A stretch of 24,261 nt of DNA from JAXJQF01 sp036311285 (GCA_036311285.1 JAXJQF010000052.1:1-24261); one strand, 5' to 3'. Numbered from the stretch's first letter, positions 6,890 through 16,341 are shown. Notes: a model not told the origin generated them from the sequence alone. Made by a program: numbers and translations.

Positions 6890-9800
6890 ATGAAATTTAC
6901 AAAAAGCAAAATTTCCGCTAGTATTTTAGCTGCTTTATTGTTACCAGCATGTGGTGGTGGCGGTGATGCCCCTGCATCAACCACTGATACTCTAACAAGC
7001 GTAGCAGCTTCAGTTGAAAACATCGCTGTTAATGGTTTAGTAACAGACAATAATGCTAATGTTTGTGTAGACATGAACAACGACAGTTTATGTACTAACA
7101 GTGATATTGCATTAAAGTTCAAGTCTTCATCTGAAGAATATTTTTCTGAATTTAATTCAAAAGATAAGAACGTTGTTGATAAAACTGTTTTAGCTTTTTC
7201 TTCTGATGGTAATACTTACGCTAATGAAATCTCTGACAGCAATACCACAACAAATGCTGTTACTACAAAGTACAAAGTTAATATTAACGCTTTAACTACT
7301 TTAGTATATCAATACCAAAAAGCTAGTGGCAAAACTAAACAAGAAGCTGAAAAAGAAGTTGCTAAAAAGTTAGGTTTACGTGATACATCTTTATTTAACT
7401 CTAATATTAAAGAAGACTCTTCTTTAAAAGTTTTAGTTAGAGCATTAGACATTTTAGATAGAAACGGTCTTCAAGATCTAGAAGGTTTAAGCGAAACTCA
7501 AATTCTTAACAAATTAGATGATGCTTATAAGAACATCAAACAAGGTTTTGAAGAAGGCTTAAATGAAGGCAATATTGAAGCATCAATTCTTGCTAACAAG
7601 AATAACGATCCATTCACACACATTCCTTCAAAGAGTGATATCAACAACAACGCTGATCCAGTTGCAGATACTCCATCAATCGAAGTAAACGAATTAAATG
7701 TTAACTTCTCTGTTAACGTAACAGATCCAGATGGCGACAACCTATCTTATGAATGGAACTTTGGTGACGGCTTTAAGTCAAACAGCAAAGCACCTTCTCA
7801 TAAGTACGCTAAGGCTGGTACATACAAAGTTACTGTTATCATCTCTGACGGTAAGATATACGTAAAGAAGAATGTTGAAGTTAAAATTTCAACTTCAGAA
7901 AATACACCTCCAACAGCAGAATTCTCATTCACAAGAAAGAATGCTGATACATTCGTATTTACAAATAAATCAAAGGATGCAGATGGTGATAAGTTAACTT
8001 ACACTTGGGATTTTGGTGACGGTGAAACTTCACAAGAAACAAACCCAACTCACACATATGCAGAAAATAAAACTTATACAGTTACATTAAAGGTATCTGA
8101 CGGTTCTACAACTGTTTCTAAGTCTTATAAAATTAAAGTAACTAGTGAAGCAACAAACAACGCTCCAGAAGCTAGTTTCTCAACTCAAATTTCAAAGACT
8201 ACTGTTAAATTCAACAACACTTCAACTGATAAAGATGGAGATGCTCTTGAATACTCTTGGAACTTTGATGATGGCAAGACATCTTCTGAAGAAAATCCAA
8301 CTCACGATTTTGGTAAGTGCGGTGTATTCAATGTTCAATTAACTGTAAGCGATGGTATGGACTCAAATACAGTTAACCAAGCTGTTAAAATTACAGACTG
8401 TGGTGAAGGTCCTGAAAACAACCCTCCAGAAGCCGGATTTACATACAAAGTAGATGGTAACAATGTTGTATTCACAAACACTTCATTCGATAAAGACGGC
8501 GATGAGTTAGTATATTTATGGGACTTCGGCGATGGCAAAACTTCAGAAGAAAAGAGCCCTACTCATGCATACGCGTCAACAGATAAGAAGTATGTTGTTA
8601 AGTTACAAGTAACTGATGGTGAAGTAATTAGTAACACTTCAAAGACTATCTCTTTCTCTTTTGATAACCCTGAAATTGAAATTACAGCTTTATTCTCAGT
8701 TAGCAAAAACAATAACACATTAACTGCAACATTTAAGAATAATTCTGAATATCCTGAAGATGCTCAATGTACATTTGAATGGGACTTCGGCGATGGCAAA
8801 AAGTCAAGCGAAAAAGATCCAGTACATCAGTACGCTACAGAAAAGACATATACAGTTAAGTTATCTGTAATGTGTGATGGCAAGGCTGACACAGTTACAA
8901 ACAACGTTTCATTTAAACAAAATAATGATATCTGTGATGCTAACGCCCCATACTGTAAGGGTGATATCGATCCTCCAGAATGTAAGCAAACATGTGAAAC
9001 AAAGACTGAATATGTTTGTACAGATGCAGCTGAAACAAATGCTGTAACAATAATGGCTAACAACTCTGCATCAAATTCAGCTATCACAAATCAATACTAT
9101 GCAACTAACCCTAATGGTCAAGTAGGTAAGAACAAGACAATTAGTTCTATGTCTGATTGGGATTCAAGCATGATTATTGCTCAAGGTGCAGCAAATGATG
9201 ACCCTAGAGCTTTCCGTGGTTATCACGAAAAACCAACAGACTTCTATGCATTATATGCAGCATGGGATGATTCTAACTTATACTTAATGGTTGAAATGCC
9301 TAATATTCAAGGTTTTGAACCAGGCGGAGACTTCGACTACTCATCTGACCAATTCTTACCTATGGGTATCGGCATCAGAACAGGCGTTCGTACTCCAGGA
9401 AATGGTTTATCAAACGAAGATACAAATATTTGGACAGCAGGCAAGTTCTATAATATCGAAGAAGGTATTGATACATTATTAATGTTCCACCCTCGTCTTC
9501 CAACCGTAAATACTCCAGGTTTATTTAAGACAAACGCACAAGGCTTGTTCTCATATAACGAAAAAGACGGTTCATTAATTGGCTTTACTAAGGCTGGAAT
9601 TGAACGTTCAGTAGAACATAAGATTTTAAGTTCTACGTATATGGGTATCCCTGACAACTATGGAAAAGACTCTTCATTCTACTTAAGTGGTGAATACAAA
9701 GACTTAATTAAAGAAAATGATAATCCTTCAGGTCACTTATACCAAATAACAATTCCATTAGCTTCAATTGATATTACCAAAGAACATATTGAAAAGAATG

Positions 9801-12800
9801 GTATTGCAGTAATGGCATTCTCAACATTTGGTGAATCAATGATGGACGCTCTTCCATGGACTCCAAACTTAGTTGATAACGCTGCAACACCTTACTCTAA
9901 GGATGACTCAACTTCTAATGAAAAAGAAGACATGGATATCTATGATGTTCCTCTTGCAAGAATTGGTAAGTCTGATTTAGGACCAGGTAAAACATGTACA
10001 ACAGTTGAAAAGACAGTATGTACTCCTGAAACAATCCCAGAATCATGTGCTGACTTACCAGCTGATATTGAAATGTCAATCGATTCTGATGTTCAAGATT
10101 TAGGTAAGTACGTAGAAGCTACTGTTTCTGTAGAAACTGGTTACACTGGCGTAACATACAAGTGGGAATCAAGTAACGGTATTAAGGATACAACTACATA
10201 CGACAAGACTTCTAAGACATTTAGATTCACTAAGGGTAATGAAGATAAGCAAATAACTATTACAGTTAAGGCTTCTAACCCTGCAGGAACAAGAGGTGCT
10301 GAAGAATCTATCGTTATCGACGTACCTGCATGTAAAGGCGATGAATGTGGTACTCCTTCAAATGAATTTGCTGAACACTTAGGTACAACAGATGAAAGAT
10401 TACCGGTTTACGATCCAAATAACACATGTAAGATCGGCGATGGTGAATTCGTATTAAAGGCTAACACAGGTACTGTTCCTAATGTATACGTTTATACTAA
10501 GGACGAAACAACTGTTTCTGCTGTATGGCCTGGCGATGCAATGACTAAGGTTGACGGTTGTGATACTCCTACTTGGTCATACTCTAAGGCTTCTGCTGGC
10601 AACTTAGCAATATTCAACAACGTAGATGGTCAACCACAGTACCCTGGCGAAAAACAACCTGATGTTGAAATTAACTTTAATACCCCATGCTTTGATTGGG
10701 AAACTAAGAAGTTCGTAAGTGAAGATGCGTGTGGTTTAGGTTCAACTGCTCCAACTGACGCTGCATACGCATACGTAAATGGTCAAAAGCTTGATAGTGG
10801 TAAGACAATTACTATTTCAGCTAAGGATGATGTTCCTACATCTCAATACGTAGACGTTGCTTTAAGTGTATTCGGTGCTAACGCTACTGAAAGCTCTACT
10901 GGTACATACATCATTAATGGTGTAGAAGGTACATTCACTAATAGAGAAATAATCCGTATCGGTGAAAAGATCGAAGCTGCAGATACTGAAAACGGTGAAG
11001 AACCAACTGTAATCACATTAAAGGTTGTTTACAACAATGCTGAATCTACTTACACAATTAAGAAGGTTAAGTATACTAAACCAGTTGCTAAGACTGATTT
11101 TAGCTGGGACAACGCTTTAGTTTACTTCGTAATGACCGACCGTTTCGAAAATGGTAAGACATCTAACGACAACAGTTTTGGTCGTCCAAAGGTTGACACA
11201 AAGAACAATTCTACAGCTACATTCCACGGTGGTGATATCGTAGGTATGACTAAGCGTTTAGATTACTTAAAATCTTTAGGTATGAACGCTATTTGGATCA
11301 CTGCTCCATATGAACAAGCACATGGCTGGGTTGGCGGTGGCGCATCTGGTAACTTTGCTCACTATGCGTACCATGGCTACTATGCATTAGACTTTACATC
11401 TCTTGATCCTAATATCGGTACGGTTGATGAATTCAGAACATTCGTAACAGAAGCTCACAAACGTGGTATACGTGTAGTACTTGATATCGTAATGAACCAC
11501 TCTGGTTACGCTACATTAAAGGATATGTGTGACTTCGGATTTGGTGTAAGAGGTGACGGTGGAGATCCATGTAATGAATGGATACCAGGCAATGGTCAAA
11601 CTTACCATAACAAGCCAATATTAGAAGAACCTGATTCAAGATGGGATTCTTGGTGGGGAAAAGATTGGTTAAGATTCGGAGGCTACGGTGGATGTGGTGG
11701 TGATGATTTAACAAAATGTCTAGACTACTTACCAGACTTCAAAAACGAACCAAATGGACCATCAGTAGGTATTCCTACATTCTTAAAGAATAAATGGTCT
11801 AAGCCTAATAGCGATTATGACATCCCGGCTGCTGGTAAGTTCCGCACAGGTAATATGTCTGTTGTAGAATTCGAAGCAAACTGGTTAGCTTCTTGGGTAG
11901 AAGAATTTGGTATCGATGGTTTCCGTTGTGACACAGCTAAACACATCGAGAAGGCAAGTTGGAAGATTTTAAAAGAACGTTCGTCTGCTGCTTTAAAGAA
12001 ATGGCGTGAAAACAATGCTAACGGAGATGATCCTGCAGCAGCATGGACAGATGATTTCTGGATGACAGGTGAAGCTTGGGGCTTTGGTCAAGATTCTGTT
12101 GACGGAAGTGGATATGCATCAGCAGGTGGTTTCAACTCAATGATCAACTTTAGCTTTAACGGTTCAAAGGGTGGAGCTTGTAGCATACCTAAAGAATCTG
12201 ATTGGAAAACTTATGGTTCAAAATATGGTTTAGGTGGAACATCTCCTAAGTTAAATGCTTTAACATACGTTTCTTCTCACGATACTTCATTATGTCGTCC
12301 AGGTGACAACAAGGCATTAGGTACTGGCTTATTATTATTACCAGGTGGCGTACAAGTTTACTACGGTGATGAAACAGCTCGTCCTAACGACAATGGTGGT
12401 TCAGGTAATGACCAAGAACACGGTACACGTTCAGATATGAACTTCCCATCTGATATCGACAATGCAAGTGAATGGGCACAAAATGCTGATACATTAAGTA
12501 CTTCATTCTCTTCTAATGCAAGTCTTGCGCATTGGCAGAAGATTGGTCAGTTCCGTGCTCGTAACGTAGCAGTTGGTGCTGGTAAGTTATCTGAAACAGC
12601 TGACGGTTCACACTGTCGTACATACAATAACGCAGAAAAGAACATTGTTAACTCAGTTGTAATCCATGTAGGTAGTGCTTCATCTGTAAACGTTGGTTCA
12701 TGTTTCGAAGATGGTACTGAACTTCAAGACGGTTACTCAGGAGCAACAGGTGTGGTATCTGGTGGTAGTGTATCATTATCAGGTACTGGCGATTTAATCC

Positions 12801-12820
12801 TACTTGAATTAAAGCGCTAA
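6890..12820 (+). CDS. Surface lipoprotein alpha-amylase, GH13_19 (MalS-type) with PKD and starch-binding domains
   Basis: 1976 residues; E. coli MalS is under 700. The lipobox is LPAC (Cys21), followed by GGGGD. An EF-hand-like loop DMNNDSLCTNSD is at 61-72. Five PKD domains fill about 265-676, each with a (D/N)F(G/D)DG motif. About 718-1035 is CBM9/DOMON-like (YALYAAWDDSNLYLMVEM), about 1057-1149 Ig/PKD-like, and about 1185-1284 CBM26-like (NVYVYTKD, AVWPGDAMTK, IFNN). After another beta linker, the GH13 barrel runs about 1404-1976: DIVMNH 1532-1537, nucleophile Asp1681 (GFRCDTAKH), acid Glu1728 (GEAW), Asp1798 (SSHD). YHGYYALDFTSLDP, GTRSDMN and AHWQKIGQFRAR resemble MalS. The protein should hydrolyse starch alpha-1,4 bonds at the cell surface or periplasm; the PKD string probably acts as a stalk. 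Many cysteines suggest disulfides. Lysine is often AAG, unlike sbcC, consistent with high expression. Confidence 0.95.
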   Translation: MKFTKSKISASILAALLLPACGGGGDAPASTTDTLTSVAASVENIAVNGLVTDNNANVCVDMNNDSLCTNSDIALKFKSSSEEYFSEFNSKDKNVVDKTVLAFSSDGNTYANEISDSNTTTNAVTTKYKVNINALTTLVYQYQKASGKTKQEAEKEVAKKLGLRDTSLFNSNIKEDSSLKVLVRALDILDRNGLQDLEGLSETQILNKLDDAYKNIKQGFEEGLNEGNIEASILANKNNDPFTHIPSKSDINNNADPVADTPSIEVNELNVNFSVNVTDPDGDNLSYEWNFGDGFKSNSKAPSHKYAKAGTYKVTVIISDGKIYVKKNVEVKISTSENTPPTAEFSFTRKNADTFVFTNKSKDADGDKLTYTWDFGDGETSQETNPTHTYAENKTYTVTLKVSDGSTTVSKSYKIKVTSEATNNAPEASFSTQISKTTVKFNNTSTDKDGDALEYSWNFDDGKTSSEENPTHDFGKCGVFNVQLTVSDGMDSNTVNQAVKITDCGEGPENNPPEAGFTYKVDGNNVVFTNTSFDKDGDELVYLWDFGDGKTSEEKSPTHAYASTDKKYVVKLQVTDGEVISNTSKTISFSFDNPEIEITALFSVSKNNNTLTATFKNNSEYPEDAQCTFEWDFGDGKKSSEKDPVHQYATEKTYTVKLSVMCDGKADTVTNNVSFKQNNDICDANAPYCKGDIDPPECKQTCETKTEYVCTDAAETNAVTIMANNSASNSAITNQYYATNPNGQVGKNKTISSMSDWDSSMIIAQGAANDDPRAFRGYHEKPTDFYALYAAWDDSNLYLMVEMPNIQGFEPGGDFDYSSDQFLPMGIGIRTGVRTPGNGLSNEDTNIWTAGKFYNIEEGIDTLLMFHPRLPTVNTPGLFKTNAQGLFSYNEKDGSLIGFTKAGIERSVEHKILSSTYMGIPDNYGKDSSFYLSGEYKDLIKENDNPSGHLYQITIPLASIDITKEHIEKNGIAVMAFSTFGESMMDALPWTPNLVDNAATPYSKDDSTSNEKEDMDIYDVPLARIGKSDLGPGKTCTTVEKTVCTPETIPESCADLPADIEMSIDSDVQDLGKYVEATVSVETGYTGVTYKWESSNGIKDTTTYDKTSKTFRFTKGNEDKQITITVKASNPAGTRGAEESIVIDVPACKGDECGTPSNEFAEHLGTTDERLPVYDPNNTCKIGDGEFVLKANTGTVPNVYVYTKDETTVSAVWPGDAMTKVDGCDTPTWSYSKASAGNLAIFNNVDGQPQYPGEKQPDVEINFNTPCFDWETKKFVSEDACGLGSTAPTDAAYAYVNGQKLDSGKTITISAKDDVPTSQYVDVALSVFGANATESSTGTYIINGVEGTFTNREIIRIGEKIEAADTENGEEPTVITLKVVYNNAESTYTIKKVKYTKPVAKTDFSWDNALVYFVMTDRFENGKTSNDNSFGRPKVDTKNNSTATFHGGDIVGMTKRLDYLKSLGMNAIWITAPYEQAHGWVGGGASGNFAHYAYHGYYALDFTSLDPNIGTVDEFRTFVTEAHKRGIRVVLDIVMNHSGYATLKDMCDFGFGVRGDGGDPCNEWIPGNGQTYHNKPILEEPDSRWDSWWGKDWLRFGGYGGCGGDDLTKCLDYLPDFKNEPNGPSVGIPTFLKNKWSKPNSDYDIPAAGKFRTGNMSVVEFEANWLASWVEEFGIDGFRCDTAKHIEKASWKILKERSSAALKKWRENNANGDDPAAAWTDDFWMTGEAWGFGQDSVDGSGYASAGGFNSMINFSFNGSKGGACSIPKESDWKTYGSKYGLGGTSPKLNALTYVSSHDTSLCRPGDNKALGTGLLLLPGGVQVYYGDETARPNDNGGSGNDQEHGTRSDMNFPSDIDNASEWAQNADTLSTSFSSNASLAHWQKIGQFRARNVAVGAGKLSETADGSHCRTYNNAEKNIVNSVVIHVGSASSVNVGSCFEDGTELQDGYSGATGVVSGGSVSLSGTGDLILLELKR

Positions 12821-12842
12821 CAACTAGTCCTTAAGTAATGTA

Positions 12843-12875
12843 TAAAGGTCGGAGAAATCCGACCTTTATTTTTTT
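12843..12875 (+). terminator. Strong rho-independent terminator after amylase
   Basis: An 11-bp perfect stem TAAAGGTCGGA (12843-12853) / TCCGACCTTTA (12858-12868) closes a GAAA tetraloop and is followed by seven T. It starts 23 bases after the stop codon. It separates amylase transcription from the chemotaxis gene. Confidence 0.95.
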
Positions 12876-13019
12876 AGACATTTATCAAAAATTCTTAATT
12901 TAATAAAGCGCACCCGTAACACACGTCAACTTTTAACAATAGATTTATACAAAACTAACTTAAATTATTTTATATTTTGATTTAATAATCTTCATAAACA
13001 TTAAAGGATATAACTGAAT

Positions 13020-14666
13020 ATGAATCTACTTAAATCAATAAGTGTTAGTTCCAAATTTATCGGTGCATTTGGATTTATTATATTATTAACTATTATCATC
13101 TCATACACCGCCCTTTCTAACATAAAAAGCAGCAACGAAGCTGCAACTATTACAAATAATTATCTAAACGAAACCTATTCAATAATATTAAATACAAATG
13201 AAAAGTTAGCTAGAATCAGAGCTATAGTATTTGACATCAAAGATACTCCTAGTCATTGGAATAACGAAACAGAATCTGAACTAAATAAACTTTTTCCTGA
13301 AATCACAACTGATATATCAAAAAATATCAATGACGTTGTTCAAGGAGATTCATTTAAAAATTACCCGAAAATTATTGAACTATTTAATGAATTAAACGCT
13401 TCATTACAGGAAATACCAGCAAGCTTTAACGATAACCTAAAGGTTGCTTTAAATAAAAAAGAGTCTGTAGTAGAACTTAACAAAATTTACTCTACAACGA
13501 TTTACTTAAAGTTAGGAGTTAGTACAGACAAATCTAATGTATTAACAAACACTTTAATCGGTGCAGTTAATGACAAAATGGCAACATTAAAATCATCTGT
13601 TCCTTTCTTTACTGTTTTAATATTAGCACTCATATCAACTTTAATTTCTGTTGGTGTAGCTTTTATTTTATACAGTACATTTGTTGGAATACTAAGAAAA
13701 GCTGTTATAAAAGCTGATCAACTTGCAAGTGGTGACTTTAGCTCAGCTATTCAAACTCACTTTGAAGACGAATTTGGACACATGCTTAATGCGTTAGAAA
13801 ACATCAGAGTACGAATCAAAGACGAAATTTTAGATATCAGACAAACCGCAAATGAAACATTAGAATACATTTCTCAAATCAAAGAAACTACTGTCGAAAT
13901 CAACGAAGGTGGAAAGATTACAGGAGAACAAGCTCTTTCTGTTGCTACAGCATCTGAAGAAATGGTTGCAACAACAAATGAAATTGCATCAAACTGTGAA
14001 GAGGCTGCTCTTGCTTCTGAAACAAGCCAGAATATTACCCAAGAAGGCTGTGCTAAGGTTAACAACACTATCAACATCATTAAAACTCAAGTAGAAAAAA
14101 CAAAAGTCGATGCTCAAGAAGTTCATGCACTAGCAACTCAAGCTGAACAAATTAGCCATATTGTTAGAACAATTGCAGACATCGCTGCTCAAACCAACCT
14201 ACTTGCACTTAACGCTGCTATTGAGGCTGCTCGTGCAGGTCAATTCGGTAGAGGTTTCGCAGTAGTTGCGGATGAAGTTCGTGCATTAGCGTCAAGAACA
14301 TCTGATTCAACAACAGAGATCAGTAACATGGTTTCTGAAATTCAAAAAAACGCAAACAAAGCAAATGCTTCAATGCAGTCTTCTGTAGCTAATATGGATA
14401 GCCTTGAAACAGAAACTGTATTAGTTGAAGAATTATTAAACAACATCACTAACCAAGTTCATATGGTTAACGGTCAGATCTCCCAAATAGCAACAGCTGC
14501 TGAACAACAAAATGCAACAAGTGGTGAAATTTCAAATAACATTCAAAAAATAAGTACAGCTACATCTTCACTAAACTGCTTAGTAAATAGTGTTAGAACT
14601 GATGTTGAATTAGCAGTAGAAAAGATAGACCATTTAAATAGATCTTTAGATTTCTTTAAAGTGTAA
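13020..14666 (+). CDS. Methyl-accepting chemotaxis protein
   Basis: 548 residues with classical class I receptor layout. It has a short cytoplasmic N-terminus, TM1 (about 13-31), a periplasmic ligand domain of about 165 residues, TM2 (about 198-221), HAMP (about 222-275) and the cytoplasmic signalling helices. The CheA/CheW-binding hairpin tip is intact at about 385-440 (IADIAAQTNLLALNAAIEAA, then GRGFAVVADEVRALASRT). The C-terminus is ...FFKV, so there is no NWETF-type tether for CheR/CheB. AAAGGA lies 11 bases before the ATG. The ligand is not predictable from the sequence. Its place directly after the amylase tempts one to propose sensing of starch products, but the terminator between them makes this only a suggestion. 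Confidence 0.95.
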   Translation: MNLLKSISVSSKFIGAFGFIILLTIIISYTALSNIKSSNEAATITNNYLNETYSIILNTNEKLARIRAIVFDIKDTPSHWNNETESELNKLFPEITTDISKNINDVVQGDSFKNYPKIIELFNELNASLQEIPASFNDNLKVALNKKESVVELNKIYSTTIYLKLGVSTDKSNVLTNTLIGAVNDKMATLKSSVPFFTVLILALISTLISVGVAFILYSTFVGILRKAVIKADQLASGDFSSAIQTHFEDEFGHMLNALENIRVRIKDEILDIRQTANETLEYISQIKETTVEINEGGKITGEQALSVATASEEMVATTNEIASNCEEAALASETSQNITQEGCAKVNNTINIIKTQVEKTKVDAQEVHALATQAEQISHIVRTIADIAAQTNLLALNAAIEAARAGQFGRGFAVVADEVRALASRTSDSTTEISNMVSEIQKNANKANASMQSSVANMDSLETETVLVEELLNNITNQVHMVNGQISQIATAAEQQNATSGEISNNIQKISTATSSLNCLVNSVRTDVELAVEKIDHLNRSLDFFKV

Positions 14667-14695
14667 ATTTAATTGATTAAGAACTATTAAATAAG

Positions 14696-14730
14696 AAATT
14701 CCCTAATCAACTGATTAGGGAATTTTGTTT
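14696..14730. terminator. Terminator between converging MCP and dapB genes
   Basis: AAATTCCCTAATCA (14696-14709) and TGATTAGGGAATTT (14712-14725) are exact reverse complements with almost no loop, so the innermost pairs must open. It follows the MCP stop by about 30 bases and is followed on the plus strand by TTGTTT. It lies 62 bases beyond the dapB stop and may serve both strands. Confidence 0.8.
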
Positions 14731-14791
14731 AAACTTTATAAAATACTATGCAATACTTTAATGTAATGAACAAGACTTACTTGTTTTAATA

Positions 14792-15607
14792 TTAACAATT
14801 AAATCCTAAAACATCTTGCATAGAGTATAGTTTAGCTTCTTTAGAGTTAACTACTAACCACTTAGCAGCTCTTACTGCACCTGTAGCAAATGTTTGTCTT
14901 GATGAAGCTTTATGAGTTAACTCAATTCTTTCACCAATATCAGCGAACATTACAGTATGCTCCCCTACTATATCTGCAGCTCTAATAGTTGAGAAACCAA
15001 TTGTGCCAGCTTCTCTTTCACCAATGATACCATTACGTTCTTTTACAGCGATATCATTTAAGTTCTTACCCATTGTATTCGCTACAACTTCTCCTAAAGC
15101 TAATGCTGTTCCAGATGGAGCATCTACCTTATGTCTATGGTGAGCTTCGATAACTTCGATATCAGCATAATCGCCCATTATCTTTGTAGCTGTTTCTAAA
15201 AGCTTACATAATAGATTTACACCAACACTAAAGTTTGCAGCAAATACTAAAGGAATACTCTTAGCAGCTTCAGCTATAACAGCTTTTTGGTCATCAGAGA
15301 ACCCTGTTGTACCTAAAACTAAAGCAGCCTTTCTGTTAACACATTCTTTAATATTAACTAATGATGGTTCTGGACGAGTAAAATCGATTAATACATCAAA
15401 TTGAGCAGCCTTTTCAATTGAATCAACTACTTCAACACCAATCTTACCAAAACCACATAATTCACCAGCGTCACAACCAATTACAGAAGAACCCGCAAAT
15501 TCAGTTGCAGCAACTAATTCTGCTTGTTCGTCATTTGCAACAGTTTGAGCAAGAAAACGTCCCATTCTGCCATTAATACCTGCAATCGCAATTTTCACTT
15601 TAGACAT
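14792..15607 (-). CDS. dapB: 4-hydroxy-tetrahydrodipicolinate reductase
   Basis: 271 residues, the usual DapB length. It catalyses the NAD(P)H-dependent reduction step of the diaminopimelate/lysine pathway in the cytoplasm. The N-terminal dinucleotide loop is GINGRMG (10-16), followed by GTTG (99-102). The catalytic signature EAHHRHKVDAPSGTA (154-168) includes the His and Lys equivalent to E. coli His159 and Lys163. GAGGTT just before the ATG supports the start. The gene follows fklB with a 30-base gap on the same strand, so the two are probably co-transcribed. I see no lysine riboswitch in the gap. Nothing is unusual in the protein. Confidence 0.97.
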   Translation of the reverse strand: MSKVKIAIAGINGRMGRFLAQTVANDEQAELVAATEFAGSSVIGCDAGELCGFGKIGVEVVDSIEKAAQFDVLIDFTRPEPSLVNIKECVNRKAALVLGTTGFSDDQKAVIAEAAKSIPLVFAANFSVGVNLLCKLLETATKIMGDYADIEVIEAHHRHKVDAPSGTALALGEVVANTMGKNLNDIAVKERNGIIGEREAGTIGFSTIRAADIVGEHTVMFADIGERIELTHKASSRQTFATGAVRAAKWLVVNSKEAKLYSMQDVLGFNC

Positions 15608-15637
15608 ATCAACCTCTACTATATGCTGAGTTAATTA

Positions 15638-16243
15638 TTAAACGATGCTTAATAATTCAACTTCAAATATTAACGCAGCTCCTGGAGGGATTGAACCTGC
15701 ACCATGATCACCATAAGCTAAATCTGAAGGGATATAGAAACGGAACTTAGAACCAACGTTCATTAATTGTAAACCTTCAACCCAACCTTTGATAACTTGA
15801 GTAACACCAAATGTAGCAGGTTGACCACGTTCAACAGATGAATCAAACACTGTACCGTCAACTAAAGTACCATGGTAGTGAACAGATACTGAATCACTTT
15901 CAGTTGGCTTATTACCTGTACCTTCTGTAATAACTTCGTATTGTAAACCTGAAGCTGTAACTACAACTCCATCCTTCTTAGCATTTTCGTCTAAGAACTT
16001 CTTGCTTTGTGCTTTAGCAACTTCTGCTAATTTAGCTTGTTCAGCTGCTAAATTTTTATTTAATTCTTCAAATGCTGCACTTAATTCTGCATCTGTTAAA
16101 GCTAACTTACCTTCAAATGCATCCTTAATACCTGCAACAACGTGTTCTAAAGAAAAAGCAGGAAACATGCTATGCTTTAATTGTGATGCGATTTGAATAC
16201 CAATGCCATAGCAAACTTTATCTTCAACTTTAGAAAAATCCAT
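15638..16243 (-). CDS. fklB: FKBP-type peptidyl-prolyl cis-trans isomerase (FklB-like)
   Basis: 201 residues, close to E. coli FklB (206), with no signal peptide, so cytoplasmic; this separates it from periplasmic FkpA. The N-terminal helical dimerisation part (about 1-90, with YGIGIQIASQL and FLDENAKKDGV) matches FklB. The FKBP domain covers about 95-201, with VSVHYHGTLVDGTVFDSS, FGVTQVIKGWVEGLQLM, AYGDHGAGSIPPGAALIFEV and a typical end. It catalyses proline isomerisation and aids protein folding. AAAGGAAG six bases before the ATG is a good ribosome binding site. It is the first gene of the probable fklB-dapB unit. Confidence 0.95.
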   Translation of the reverse strand: MDFSKVEDKVCYGIGIQIASQLKHSMFPAFSLEHVVAGIKDAFEGKLALTDAELSAAFEELNKNLAAEQAKLAEVAKAQSKKFLDENAKKDGVVVTASGLQYEVITEGTGNKPTESDSVSVHYHGTLVDGTVFDSSVERGQPATFGVTQVIKGWVEGLQLMNVGSKFRFYIPSDLAYGDHGAGSIPPGAALIFEVELLSIV

Positions 16244-16273
16244 AATTACTTCCTTTAAAATTAAACACTGTAT

Positions 16274-16306
16274 AAAAAAATATATGCTTATTCTAGCATA
16301 TATTTT
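16274..16306 (-). terminator. Terminator after the GNAT gene
   Basis: On the minus strand AAAATATATGCT pairs perfectly with AGCATATATTTT (12 bp, 6-base loop) and runs into a stretch of T (plus-strand A at 16274-16280). It follows the GNAT stop at 16342 by about 35 bases. Confidence 0.8.
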
Positions 16307-16319
16307 AATTGATTAACAA
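16290..16319 (-). promoter_or_regulatory. Candidate fklB promoter inside the upstream terminator
   Basis: On the minus strand TTGTTA (16319-16314) is followed 18 bases later by TAGAAT (16295-16290), a 5/6 match to the -10 consensus. The -10 falls in the loop of the terminator hairpin of the preceding unit. The whole gap is only 98 bases, so the fklB promoter must overlap this area unless transcription reads through. Confidence 0.35.
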
Positions 16320-16341
16320 AAACTAGTTGTATTTTACTAAA

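Noticed and set aside
6886..9657. Several antisense or out-of-frame open frames within the amylase gene
   Set aside because: They lie opposite or inside a gene with unmistakable domains and codon bias; none has homology or a ribosome binding site.
15638..16243. Assignment of the FKBP protein as periplasmic FkpA
   Set aside because: There is no signal peptide, and the N-terminal part and length fit FklB.
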